Positions 7,341-13,752 of a stretch of DNA of 21,819 bases are shown here, piece after piece (within the stretch, counting starts at the first letter, position 1; each line of letters opens with the position of its first letter). This DNA comes from Natronomonas sp. Lineage in GTDB: Archaea > Halobacteriota > Halobacteria > Halobacteriales > Haloarculaceae. The notes beneath the pieces were generated by a model. It was given only the letters and a program-made list of their open reading frames with translations, was not told where the DNA came from and did not search any database. Made by a program: the position numbers and the translations under genes. The stretch is from the NCBI GenBank assembly GCA_007135435.1, contig SLIW01000264.1:1-21819 (forward strand), in the 5' to 3' direction.

Positions 7341-9038
7341 ATGTCCGACCCCGGCCTCGTCGACGGTGTCGACACGGCCCTCAAGGAGCGCGCCCTCGAC
7401 GCCGCGCCGATCGGGATCGTCATCTCCGATCCCGACCGGCCCGACAACCCGGTCATCTACGCGAACCCGTCGTTCGAGGAGCTGACGGGCTACGACGAGT
7501 CGGAGGTCGTCGGCCGAAACTGCCGGTTCCTCCAGGGCCCCGAGACCGACCCCGCGGCGGTGGACCGGCTGCGGGAGGGGATCGCGGAGGCGACCCCGGT
7601 GACGGTGGACCTGCTGAACTACCGGGCGGACGGCGAGCCGTTCTGGAACCGGGTGACGGTCGCGCCGATCCGGGACGACGACGGCGCCATCGCGAACTAC
7701 GTCGGCTTCCAGGTCGACGTCACTGCCCGCAAGGAGGCCGAACGCGAGGTCCGCCGCCGCCAGGAGCAGCTCGAGCACCTGCTCTCGCGGATCCAGGGGC
7801 TGCTGTACGACGTGACGGCGCTGTTGATGCGGACGGCCTCCCGCGAGGAGACCGAGCGGGCGGTCTGCGAGCGCCTCGTCGAGACCGAGCCGTACACGCT
7901 CGCCCTCTTCGGCGAGCTGGACCTCGATCGCGACACCGTCGTCGTCTCCACCTGGGCCGGCGACGACGGCCACGACGGTGACGACGGTGACGACGGCCAC
8001 GACGGTGACGACGGCCACGACGGTGACGACGGTGACGACGGCCACGACGGTGACGATGGCGTCGACGGCCACGACGGCCACGACGGCTTCGACGGCGACC
8101 TGGAGGTTTCGCGTGGAGACACCCACCCCGTGGCGGAGGCCATCGACGCCCGCGAGGTCGTGGTCTCGCGCGACCCGGAGGTCTGTGAGGCGTTCGGGCC
8201 GGAGGTCCGGTCGCTCGCGGTCGCCCCGCTGGCGTACAAGACGCGCGTCTACGGGGTGCTGGCGATCGGGGCGAGCGCGCCCGCGGTCTTCGACAGCCGC
8301 GAGCGGGTCGTCGTCGGAACGCTCGGGCGGACCGTCTCCGTGGCGATCAACGCCGCGGAGAGCCGCCGGATCATCGCCACCGACACCGTGGTCGAGATCG
8401 AGCTCGAGGTCACCGACCCGCTGTTCTTCCCGGTCTCGCTGGCAGGATCGGCCGACTGCCGACTCGACCACCAGGGGACCATCGACGGACGCGAGGGGTC
8501 ACTGTCGGCGTTCTTCTCGACGACGGTGGCTCCGGATCGTCTCGAGGACGCCGCCGCGGGGACGGCCGGCGTGTCCGGGGTGACAGTCGTCAGCGAAACG
8601 GCGGACGGCCGACTGGTCGAGGTCGCCCTCGAGTCCGGCTCGATACTCGAGGAGCTGGCCGATCGGGGCGCCTCCGTGACGACGCTGTGGGCCGAGGATG
8701 GGGTCGCCCGGCTCGTCCTCCAGACGCCCCAGCGCGCCGATCCGCGGTCGGTCGTCGAGTGGTTCACGGCGACCTACCCGAACAGCGAGCTGGTGGGCTA
8801 CCGGGAGCGGCGACGCTCGCCCCTGACCAAGGGGGAGTTCCTGGAGGCCCTCGACGAGACGCTGACCGACCGACAGCGCGCGGCGCTCGAGGCCGCCTAC
8901 TACGGTGGCTTCTACGACGACCCCCGGACGGTGACCGGCGAGGAACTCGCCGCGTTGCTGGACGTCTCCCGAGCGACGTACCACCAGCACCGACGGGCGG
9001 CGGAACGAAAGGTCTTCGCCGAGTTCCTGGATCGGTAG
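7341..9038 (+). CDS. bat: Bat-like LOV/PAS-GAF-HTH transcription regulator
   Basis: 565 residues. A PAS domain (about 15-130) carries all the LOV flavin-site residues: GRNCRFLQ (58-65) with the adduct-forming Cys61, LLNY with Asn93, FWN with Asn103 and GFQ with Gln124. A short coiled linker (130-150) leads to a GAF-like domain (about 150-340) interrupted by 15 Gly-X-Asp triplets (207-251). A Bat-type domain follows, and the C-terminus (508-565, LTDRQRAALEAAYYGGFY onward) is an HTH_10 DNA-binding domain. In Halobacterium, Bat activates bop, brp and crtB1 in response to light and oxygen. The setting between cruF and crtB, with a Bat-site-like dyad before crtB, supports control of carotenoid synthesis. 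The specific target set is inferred. Confidence 0.88.
   Translation: MSDPGLVDGVDTALKERALDAAPIGIVISDPDRPDNPVIYANPSFEELTGYDESEVVGRNCRFLQGPETDPAAVDRLREGIAEATPVTVDLLNYRADGEPFWNRVTVAPIRDDDGAIANYVGFQVDVTARKEAEREVRRRQEQLEHLLSRIQGLLYDVTALLMRTASREETERAVCERLVETEPYTLALFGELDLDRDTVVVSTWAGDDGHDGDDGDDGHDGDDGHDGDDGDDGHDGDDGVDGHDGHDGFDGDLEVSRGDTHPVAEAIDAREVVVSRDPEVCEAFGPEVRSLAVAPLAYKTRVYGVLAIGASAPAVFDSRERVVVGTLGRTVSVAINAAESRRIIATDTVVEIELEVTDPLFFPVSLAGSADCRLDHQGTIDGREGSLSAFFSTTVAPDRLEDAAAGTAGVSGVTVVSETADGRLVEVALESGSILEELADRGASVTTLWAEDGVARLVLQTPQRADPRSVVEWFTATYPNSELVGYRERRRSPLTKGEFLEALDETLTDRQRAALEAAYYGGFYDDPRTVTGEELAALLDVSRATYHQHRRAAERKVFAEFLDR
7959..8093 (+). repeat. 15 x 9-bp in-frame minisatellite encoding Gly-X-Asp
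   Basis: Fifteen consecutive 9-base units encode GDD, GHD, GVD or GFD. A higher-order unit of 45 bp (GHD GDD GDD GHD GDD) is present twice, at 7968-8012 and 8013-8057, differing only in the last base. It lies inside the GAF region of the Bat-like regulator and stays in frame with any change of unit number. Confidence 0.97.
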
Positions 9039-9500
9039 GCCGGCGGGGGTGCGCGACCGTTCGCTCATCAGTCGCCGACCCACCACCCGCCTCCTGAACG
9101 ATGCCGTCGGGCCGTGGTGAGCGGACGCCATTGACCTGTCACACGGTTACTCAAAACTCGCGATCGTCGTGAAAATCTGTCGGCGTTATGGGGCCAGATA
9201 TCGTACTCGGAGGAGGTAATGGTGAGTACGTCACCGTCCGCGCACGGGAGGGGATCCGTGTGGGCCGGCCCAACACGAACCCGTCGACGGCCCCGTCGGT
9301 GGATCGGTCGTCGTCGCACCCGGCGAGTGTCCACGAGCCGTTCCCTGCCCGATCGCCGGCCGTGTCACGCGGATTGGCCCCACGATTGGACCGTCCCTCG
9401 GCGAGTGGGATGTGGCCACTGGTCCCGGGGGACGATCCGCCGTTGCACCACCGGCCCACCGTTCCACGCCATCCGCGAGGTGTCCCCGGATTGTCCACGA
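9039..9500. other. Non-coding gap between bat-like gene and the crtB promoter
   Basis: No convincing gene. Short frames on both strands have Arg/Pro-rich, unprotein-like translations. A GGAGGAGG-containing stretch precedes an ATG at 9219, but the product has no recognisable feature. An imperfect inverted repeat lies at 9258-9276 (GTGTGGGCC then GGCCCAACAC) and could fold in RNA. Confidence 0.5.
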
Positions 9501-9506
9501 AACGTC

Positions 9507-9520
9507 CTTACTAGTAGGGT
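9507..9520 (+). promoter_or_regulatory. CTAG-centred dyad resembling the Bat upstream activator site
   Basis: CCTTACTAGTAGGG is a near-perfect dyad around CTAG, a tetramer that is rare here. As I recall, the Bat site in Halobacterium bop-regulon promoters has an ACTAGTT-type core with flanking ACC/GGT. The centre is 18 bases upstream of a TATA-like CATATGAA (9527-9534), similar to the layout remembered for bop. The identification is by resemblance, not tested. Confidence 0.5.
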
Positions 9521-9526
9521 ACAACG

Positions 9527-9534
9527 CATATGAA
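9527..9534 (+). promoter_or_regulatory. TATA-like box upstream of the small protein and crtB
   Basis: CATATGAA lies 18 bases (centre to centre) downstream of the CTAG dyad. It predicts transcription from about 9555-9558, which would exclude the ATG at 9530 as a start for the small protein and leave the GTG at 9605. Confidence 0.4.
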
Positions 9535-9604
9535 CCTCCAGACCCTGATTACTACATGTGGCGTTCCGCGCAGCGATCATCCCGGGTGTGCCCGCACCGA
9601 GACC

Positions 9605-9742
9605 GTGACTGAACCAACGAGTCGGCGTCCGGAACGGAATCCGCCGGTGCTGGGAGTCACGTTCGCGGTGGTGGGAGTCGCACTCGCCGTGGGCACCCGA
9701 CGCGAGTGGCGAGCCCACGCCGCCGCGGACGGGAGGGACTGA
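9605..9742 (+). CDS. Small single-helix membrane protein overlapping crtB
   Basis: 45 residues from the GTG at 9605, opening (V/M)TEPTSRRPERNPP; one hydrophobic helix (VLGVTFAVVGVALAVG) and a short basic then acidic tail. The frame is open back to an ATG at 9530, giving 70 residues, but the promoter layout places that ATG inside the TATA region. Its TGA (9740-9742) shares a base with the crtB ATG (9742), so the two are probably translationally coupled and co-transcribed. I do not recognise the family. A membrane role beside phytoene synthase is a guess from location only. Confidence 0.5.
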   Translation: MTEPTSRRPERNPPVLGVTFAVVGVALAVGTRREWRAHAAADGRD

Positions 9743-10833
9743 TGGTCACGACGAGACAGCTCGAGGACAGCAAGGCGATCCAGCGACGGACCGGGAAGAC
9801 CTTCCACGTAGCGACCCGGTTCCTCCCCGCCCGCGTCCGCGAGGCGACCTACGTGCTCTACGCGTTCTTCCGGATCGCCGACGACGTCGTCGACGATCCC
9901 GATCCCGATCCCCCTGCCGTCCAGCGCGCCGAGCTGGCCCGCATCCGGGAGGCCGCCCTCGGCCGACGGGGGGCCGACGACCCCGTCCTCGACGCCTTCA
10001 GCGAGATACGCCGCCGTCACGGCATCCCGGACCGGGAGGTCGAGGAGTTCCTCCGGGCGATGGAGCGCGACGTCCAGCCGGAGGACGACGAGCCGGTCGA
10101 AGCGGAGGACGACGAGCCCGAGTTGACCGGTCGCGACCGTGCCCTCCAGGTCGAGTTCCGGGACGCCGATGATCGCGAGGCCTACCTCCGCGGGTCCGCG
10201 GTCGCCGTCGCGTACATGATGCTGGCGGTCATGGATCCGGACGACCCCGACGCCGCCCGTCCGCACGCCCGTGCGCTCGGCGAGGCCTTCCAGCTGACGA
10301 ACTTCCTGCGGGACGTCCGTGAGGACGCCGTGGACTACGGACGGATCTACCTGCCGGAGACGGTCATGGAGCGGGAGGGCGTCACGAGACGGCAGATCGC
10401 CGAGCTCCGGGCGACCGCCGCGTTCCGGTCGGCACTCGAGGCGGAGCTCCACGTCGCCGAGGAGCGGTATCGGACCGGGGTCGCCGGCATCCGGCTGCTC
10501 CCCGATGACTGTCGGTTCCCCGTCCTGCTGGCGGCGGTCCTCTACGCGGAGCACCATCGACTGATCAGGGACCGCGACTTCGACGTCCTCTCGACGCCCC
10601 CGGAGCTGACGGCGACCCGGTACCTCGCGCTCCTCGTGCGTACCTGGGCGCACTGGCGACGGACGCGGGACCCGGAGGCGGTGTTCTACCGGGTCAGCGC
10701 GGTCGACCCCGACGGCGCCCAGGAGGTCACCGGGGACCCCTTCCTCCCGACGCGCCGGTATCCGGGCGTCCGGTCCGCCGGCCGGCTGTTCGACCGCGCC
10801 CGCTCGCGGCTCTCCTGGCTGGGCTCGGACTGA
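9742..10833 (+). CDS. crtB: Phytoene synthase
   Basis: 363 residues of the squalene/phytoene synthase family, which condenses two geranylgeranyl diphosphates head-to-head to phytoene, the first committed carotenoid step. The N-terminal substrate block is KTFHVATRFLPARVREATYVLYAFFR (19-44, shown in part by its Phe/Tyr pattern). The first Asp-rich motif is IADDVVDD (45-52), and the second lies in NFLRDVREDAVDYGRIYLP (187-205, Asp191 and Asp195). Residues about 111-140 are an acidic insert (EDDEPVEAEDDEPEL) where family members usually have a short helix. The ATG overlaps the stop of the small membrane protein. The Bat-site-like dyad upstream suggests light or oxygen control. It is convergent with vapC. 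Confidence 0.95.
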   Translation: MVTTRQLEDSKAIQRRTGKTFHVATRFLPARVREATYVLYAFFRIADDVVDDPDPDPPAVQRAELARIREAALGRRGADDPVLDAFSEIRRRHGIPDREVEEFLRAMERDVQPEDDEPVEAEDDEPELTGRDRALQVEFRDADDREAYLRGSAVAVAYMMLAVMDPDDPDAARPHARALGEAFQLTNFLRDVREDAVDYGRIYLPETVMEREGVTRRQIAELRATAAFRSALEAELHVAEERYRTGVAGIRLLPDDCRFPVLLAAVLYAEHHRLIRDRDFDVLSTPPELTATRYLALLVRTWAHWRRTRDPEAVFYRVSAVDPDGAQEVTGDPFLPTRRYPGVRSAGRLFDRARSRLSWLGSD

Positions 10834-10946
10834 GAGGGAGTGTCGTCGGCGTTCATAGTTTTCACCGACGGAACCGAGACACCACGTCGAGGGACGACCG
10901 CTGTAACCCCCGGTTAGCTACGATAATCCCTATGAGCGGCGGTCAA

Positions 10947-11363
10947 TCACAGGACGACGGTCTCTATCTCGTCGACGCCCTCGAAATCCGGATCCCCGGA
11001 GTAGAGGACGTGGCAGTCGTCGTGGAGCGTCGCGGTCGCGAGGTGGATGGCGTCGGCGTACGACAGCTCCCGCTCTCCACGTTCGTAATATTTGAAGCGG
11101 AGTTCGGCCGCGTACTCGGCCACCTGGTCGATCAGCGGGACGCTCTCGACGTACTCGTAGTCGTGGATCGCCCGGATCGCCTCGTCGGCCGTTCCCGCAC
11201 CGTCTACGGTCCGGATCCGGTAGGACACCTCGGCGAGAACGGTCGGTGCGAGGAGTCCACCCACGTCGGGGGAGTCGGCTCGTTCGATCACCGCCTCGGC
11301 CGCGTCCGCCCGGTCGCCGTCGAAGACGAACTCCAGCCAGACCCAGGAGTCGAGGAAGATCAC
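10947..11363 (-). CDS. vapC: VapC-type PIN-domain ribonuclease toxin
   Basis: 138 residues forming a complete PIN domain. It starts MIFLDSWVWLE, with catalytic Asp5; Glu45 sits in TVLAEVSYRI (41-50), Asp104 in LSYADAIHLATA (100-111), and the last acidic residue Asp124 in YSGDPDFEGV (121-130). PIN toxins of the VapC group are Mg-dependent RNases that cut tRNA or rRNA when not bound by their antitoxin. Its ATG overlaps the antitoxin stop (ATGA, 11360-11363), the usual arrangement for a toxin-antitoxin operon. All four acidic residues are present, so it is probably active. The specific RNA target cannot be read from sequence. It ends 113 bases from crtB, which converges on it. Confidence 0.92.
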   Translation of the reverse strand: MIFLDSWVWLEFVFDGDRADAAEAVIERADSPDVGGLLAPTVLAEVSYRIRTVDGAGTADEAIRAIHDYEYVESVPLIDQVAEYAAELRFKYYERGERELSYADAIHLATATLHDDCHVLYSGDPDFEGVDEIETVVL

Positions 11364-11629
11364 GTCGACCGGCCGTCGTCAAGTGAACTCCAGGCTCGCT
11401 TGGACTCGCGGCGCATCGCCTCCAGGTCGACGTCGTGACGCGAGAGCGTCCGCTGGACGTCCCGGAGTCGGTCCATCGCCGGGCGCTTCCGACGGAGCCT
11501 GAGTCCACCGTCGTCGTCGAGTTCGAACTCGACGTCCGTCCCCGCCTCGAGGTCCAGCGCGTCGCGGATCCGCTTCGGAATCGTGATCTGACCCTTGCTC
11601 GTGACGGTCGCCTCCTCCGTGATCGTCAT
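11360..11629 (-). CDS. vapB: AbrB-fold antitoxin, VapB type
   Basis: 89 residues. The N-terminal swapped-hairpin AbrB/SpoVT DNA-binding fold is clear: ATVTSKGQITIPKRIRDALD (7-26), followed by GTDVEFELDDDGGLRLRRK (30-48). The C-terminal half (about 50-89) is helical and charged, as expected for the segment that wraps the toxin. Antitoxins of this type block the PIN active site and repress their own operon. The promoter region holds four boxes at a 19-bp pitch (11653-11728), a plausible operator. The ATG at 11629 is taken because the AbrB domain begins seven codons later. Toxin and antitoxin overlap by four bases. Confidence 0.92.
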   Translation of the reverse strand: MTITEEATVTSKGQITIPKRIRDALDLEAGTDVEFELDDDGGLRLRRKRPAMDRLRDVQRTLSRHDVDLEAMRRESKRAWSSLDDGRST

Positions 11630-11652
11630 CTCCGTACTCGATATTCATCGTC

Positions 11653-11728
11653 CTTACCCTTCAACCTTCTCCTTACTTCACGATGCGTGACTTACCCTTC
11701 AATATACGACTTACTCTCTAATGTTCGA
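11653..11728 (-). promoter_or_regulatory. Four phased GTAAG boxes, candidate vapBC operator
   Basis: CTTAC on the plus strand (GTAAG on the vapBC strand) begins at 11653, 11672, 11691 and 11710, exactly 19 bp apart. Units 1 and 3 share CTTACCCTTCAA. A TATA-like GTATATT lies inside the array (minus strand, 11707-11701), so a bound protein would cover the promoter. Confidence 0.65.
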
Positions 11729-11808
11729 CTTCTCTCGAGCAATGGCTCGCCCCTGGAGGTGTGGCTTCTCCGGTCGATCCCCACGTCGGACGGCCCATTT
11801 GAACCCAA

Positions 11809-12774
11809 TCACTCCCCGGCCACGGGGCCGCCGGCGACCTCGATCCCGCCGATCAGCTCCCGGTGCGGGTAGGGGATGTCGATGCCGGCGGCGTCGAAGC
11901 GCTCCTTGACGAGCCGGACGTACTCCCCGCGGATCTTCACGAAGTCCGCACGCGAGGGGTCGGCGATCCAGATCCGGGACTGCAGGCCCACGTCGGAGTC
12001 GCCCAGCTCGGTCAGCCGGACGGACGGCGCCGGCTCCGCCATGATCTCCGGGTGGGCCTCGGCCTCCGCGAGGATGATCTCGGTCGCCCGCTCGATGTCG
12101 TCGTCGTAGCCGATGCCGAAGTCGACCCGGAGCCGCAGGCGGTCGGCGTCGACGGGGTTCGTGACGACGTTCTCGGTCAGCTGGGAGTTCGGCACCGTCA
12201 GGAGCTCGTTGTCGAAAGACCGCACCCGCGTCACCCGGAGACTGATGTCCTCGACCACGCCGGAGTTGCCCTCCCACTCGATCCAGTCGCCGATGACGAA
12301 CGGCTTCTCCGCGTAGATGAACACCCCAGAGACGAAGTTCTTCAGGACGTCCTGCATGGCGAAACCGAGGGCGATGGTCGCCGCGGCGGCGATGGTCGCC
12401 AGCGACAGCAGGATGTTCCCGCGGCCCGCCGCCGCGAAGGCGGCCGCCGCGGCGACGAAGACGACGAGGAAGAGGACGACCAGCCGGATGGGCTTCTTCG
12501 CCTGCCGGTCGAGGTCCCGGCGGTCCATCGCCCGGTCGGTCACCGGCAGGAGCAGCCGCCGGCCGACGACGTAGACCACGACGAACGCCAGGATGCCGTA
12601 GATAGCGTAGCCGACCGGGTCGCCGTACGCCCGGGGAATCTGGAGGATATCCGCGAGGAACTCGCCGACCACGTTCGCCGGGAGAGCCTGGAGAGCCTGG
12701 AGAGCCTGGAGATCTGAGAGACCCGAGAGACCCGAGAGACCAGCGAGAGCCGGAAGGAGTGCACCTGCCGTCAT
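11809..12774 (-). CDS. mscS: MscS-family small-conductance mechanosensitive channel
   Basis: 321 residues. Three membrane helices lie at about 55-72, 97-116 and 121-140. The pore-helix/beta-domain signature is ALGFAMQDVLKNFVSGVFI (135-153), KPFVIGDWIEW (157-167), and DISLRVTRVRSFDNELLTVPNSQL (176-199, in part). A cytoplasmic alpha/beta C-terminal domain follows. These channels open under membrane tension and release solutes on hypo-osmotic shock, which matters for a halophile. The N-terminal 30 residues are a repeat of LSG and LQA triplets encoded by 9-bp units. The ATG at 12774 overlaps the yhbY stop, so the two are translationally coupled; the longer open frame upstream overlaps yhbY and is not coding. 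Confidence 0.93.
   Translation of the reverse strand: MTAGALLPALAGLSGLSGLSDLQALQALQALPANVVGEFLADILQIPRAYGDPVGYAIYGILAFVVVYVVGRRLLLPVTDRAMDRRDLDRQAKKPIRLVVLFLVVFVAAAAAFAAAGRGNILLSLATIAAAATIALGFAMQDVLKNFVSGVFIYAEKPFVIGDWIEWEGNSGVVEDISLRVTRVRSFDNELLTVPNSQLTENVVTNPVDADRLRLRVDFGIGYDDDIERATEIILAEAEAHPEIMAEPAPSVRLTELGDSDVGLQSRIWIADPSRADFVKIRGEYVRLVKERFDAAGIDIPYPHRELIGGIEVAGGPVAGE
12681..12752 (-). repeat. 9-bp tandem repeats in the 5' end of mscS
   Basis: On the plus strand GGAGAGCCT occurs three times in a row (12681-12707), then diverged units follow, including AGAGACCCG twice (12717-12734), to 12752. They encode LQA and LSG triplets (residues about 8-31 of MscS). Confidence 0.9.
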
Positions 12775-13019
12775 CGGTGGAACACGGCCGTGTGGCCGCG
12801 CGTCTCGACGACCTCGGCGTCCACCCGGTCGGCGAGCTCTGCCGCGAGCTCGTCCGTCGTCGTCCCGCCGCGGGCCGCCCGGAGGAACTTCACCTTCACC
12901 AGGTCGCGCTCCGCCAGCTGGTCGGACAGCTCGTCGACGACCGGGTCGATCCCGGCCTTGCCGACCCACACCGTCGCGTCGACGTCGTGGGCCCGCGCCC
13001 GCAGGTCGTTCTCCGTCAT
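12771..13019 (-). CDS. yhbY: YhbY/CRM-domain RNA-binding protein
   Basis: 82 residues covering one CRS1-YhbY (CRM) domain: helices around LRARAHDVDATVWVGKAGID (5-24) with the GxxG-like VGKAG turn, then VVDELSDQLAERDLVKVKFL and the closing strand VDAEVVETRGHTAVFHR. CRM proteins bind RNA and in bacteria associate with the pre-50S ribosomal subunit. The ATG at 13019 is selected because a TATA box lies 27 bases upstream and the CRM fold begins immediately; the longer open frame adds unprotein-like sequence. Its stop overlaps the mscS start (ATGA). In many haloarchaea I recall this gene next to rnp4; here rnp4 is 6 kb away. Confidence 0.92.
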   Translation of the reverse strand: MTENDLRARAHDVDATVWVGKAGIDPVVDELSDQLAERDLVKVKFLRAARGGTTTDELAAELADRVDAEVVETRGHTAVFHR

Positions 13020-13042
13020 GGAGGGCCGTTCGACCGCCCCCG

Positions 13043-13048
13043 ATAAAA
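13043..13048 (-). promoter_or_regulatory. TATA box of yhbY-mscS
   Basis: TTTTAT on the minus strand is centred about 27 bases before the yhbY ATG at 13019. It is a strong leaderless promoter, so yhbY does not depend on rnp4 transcription. Confidence 0.7.
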
Positions 13049-13463
13049 GGGTGGCACTCTGGGTCCGCCCGACGGACGCCCTCGAACGGCGGTCGATGGC
13101 GGTCGCCGGTCGATAGCGCCCGTCTACCCGTGGGAACGAGCGGACGTGCACACACCGTCTAGTGTAGCAGATCGCAGATGGTCGAGATCGGCGTACGAGA
13201 GGTAGGGCTCGGACATCGCAGCCCGGCGGCTCCTGCGTACCGTACGGCGCGCGTCGCTCGCTGTTCCCGTGACTCCCCCTTGGCGAGAGTCGCAGGTCAC
13301 CGGGTTGTCTGCTGTCCGCTGACCGAACCGTCTCCGGATGGGGACGGAACCACCCGATCCTGTGCGGACGAACGCGATACCAACCCGAGTGCCGCGGGGT
13401 ACGCGGCGAAATCGGGAGTCACGACGCCTGATCGGCCAGAACATGCACGCATCCCAGTCGGAG

Positions 13464-13520
13464 TGACGGTGACAGCGACGGCGACGGTGACGGCGACGGT
13501 GACGGTGACGGTGACGGCGA
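13464..13520 (+). repeat. Degenerate 6-bp repeat (GACGGT/GACGGC)
   Basis: About nine hexamers of GACGGT, GACGGC or close variants run in tandem in non-coding sequence. Confidence 0.85.
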
Positions 13521-13627
13521 AGGCCGACCGCCGATGGCCGACCACCCACGGGTGAACCGGAACAGGTGGATCCTTGTTCACGGACGGACCCGGCGGTGAA
13601 TGTACCCCGGTCGTCGGTTTGTCTCCA

Positions 13628-13646
13628 ACAAATGACAACAATTTGT
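13628..13646. promoter_or_regulatory. Inverted repeat ACAAAT-N7-ATTTGT
   Basis: A perfect 6-bp inverted repeat with a 7-base centre in an A+T-rich island, about 75 bases upstream of the cupredoxin TATA box. It could be a regulator site; nothing else identifies it. Confidence 0.35.
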
Positions 13647-13719
13647 ATGATCTAAATCGTGCTTTCATCCCTCGAAGCCGGCTAAACCCGCCGCCTCGTC
13701 ATATAATGGTAAATAATGA

Positions 13720-13729
13720 TATATATCGA
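13720..13729 (+). promoter_or_regulatory. TATA box of the cupredoxin gene
   Basis: GATATATATC, itself a perfect palindrome, is centred about 28 bases before the ATG at 13753. Confidence 0.65.
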
Positions 13730-13752
13730 GATGGCGTATCTCCTGTCCCGAC

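Larger units (their letters stand above)
13049..13719. other. Repeat-bearing non-coding gap at the left side of the accessory block
   Basis: No supported gene. It contains a hexamer array (13464-13520), an inverted repeat (13628-13646) and increasingly A+T-rich sequence toward 13720. A 30-codon minus-strand frame (13124-13216) starting MSEPYLSYADLDHLR looks protein-like but ends abruptly and may be a gene remnant. Confidence 0.5.

Noticed and set aside
6828..8471. Long minus-strand open frame antisense to cruF and the regulator
   Set aside because: Its translation is Arg/Val/Asp-rich with repeat-driven segments and no domain. It mirrors the well-supported plus-strand genes, as expected in GC-rich DNA.
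9219..9533. Open frame preceded by a GGAGG-rich stretch
   Set aside because: The product is Arg/Thr/Pro-rich with no fold or family resemblance; the purine run may be chance.
11863..12717. Plus-strand frame opposite mscS
   Set aside because: Mirror frame of a well-matched channel gene; the translation has no protein-like features.
13124..13216. 30-codon minus-strand frame starting MSEPYLSYADLDHLR
   Set aside because: The first 20 residues look protein-like, but it is too short and has no clear promoter; possibly a remnant of a truncated gene.
13464..13520. Coding sequence through the GACGGT array
   Set aside because: Frames on both strands give only Val-Thr or Arg-His runs flanked by unprotein-like sequence.
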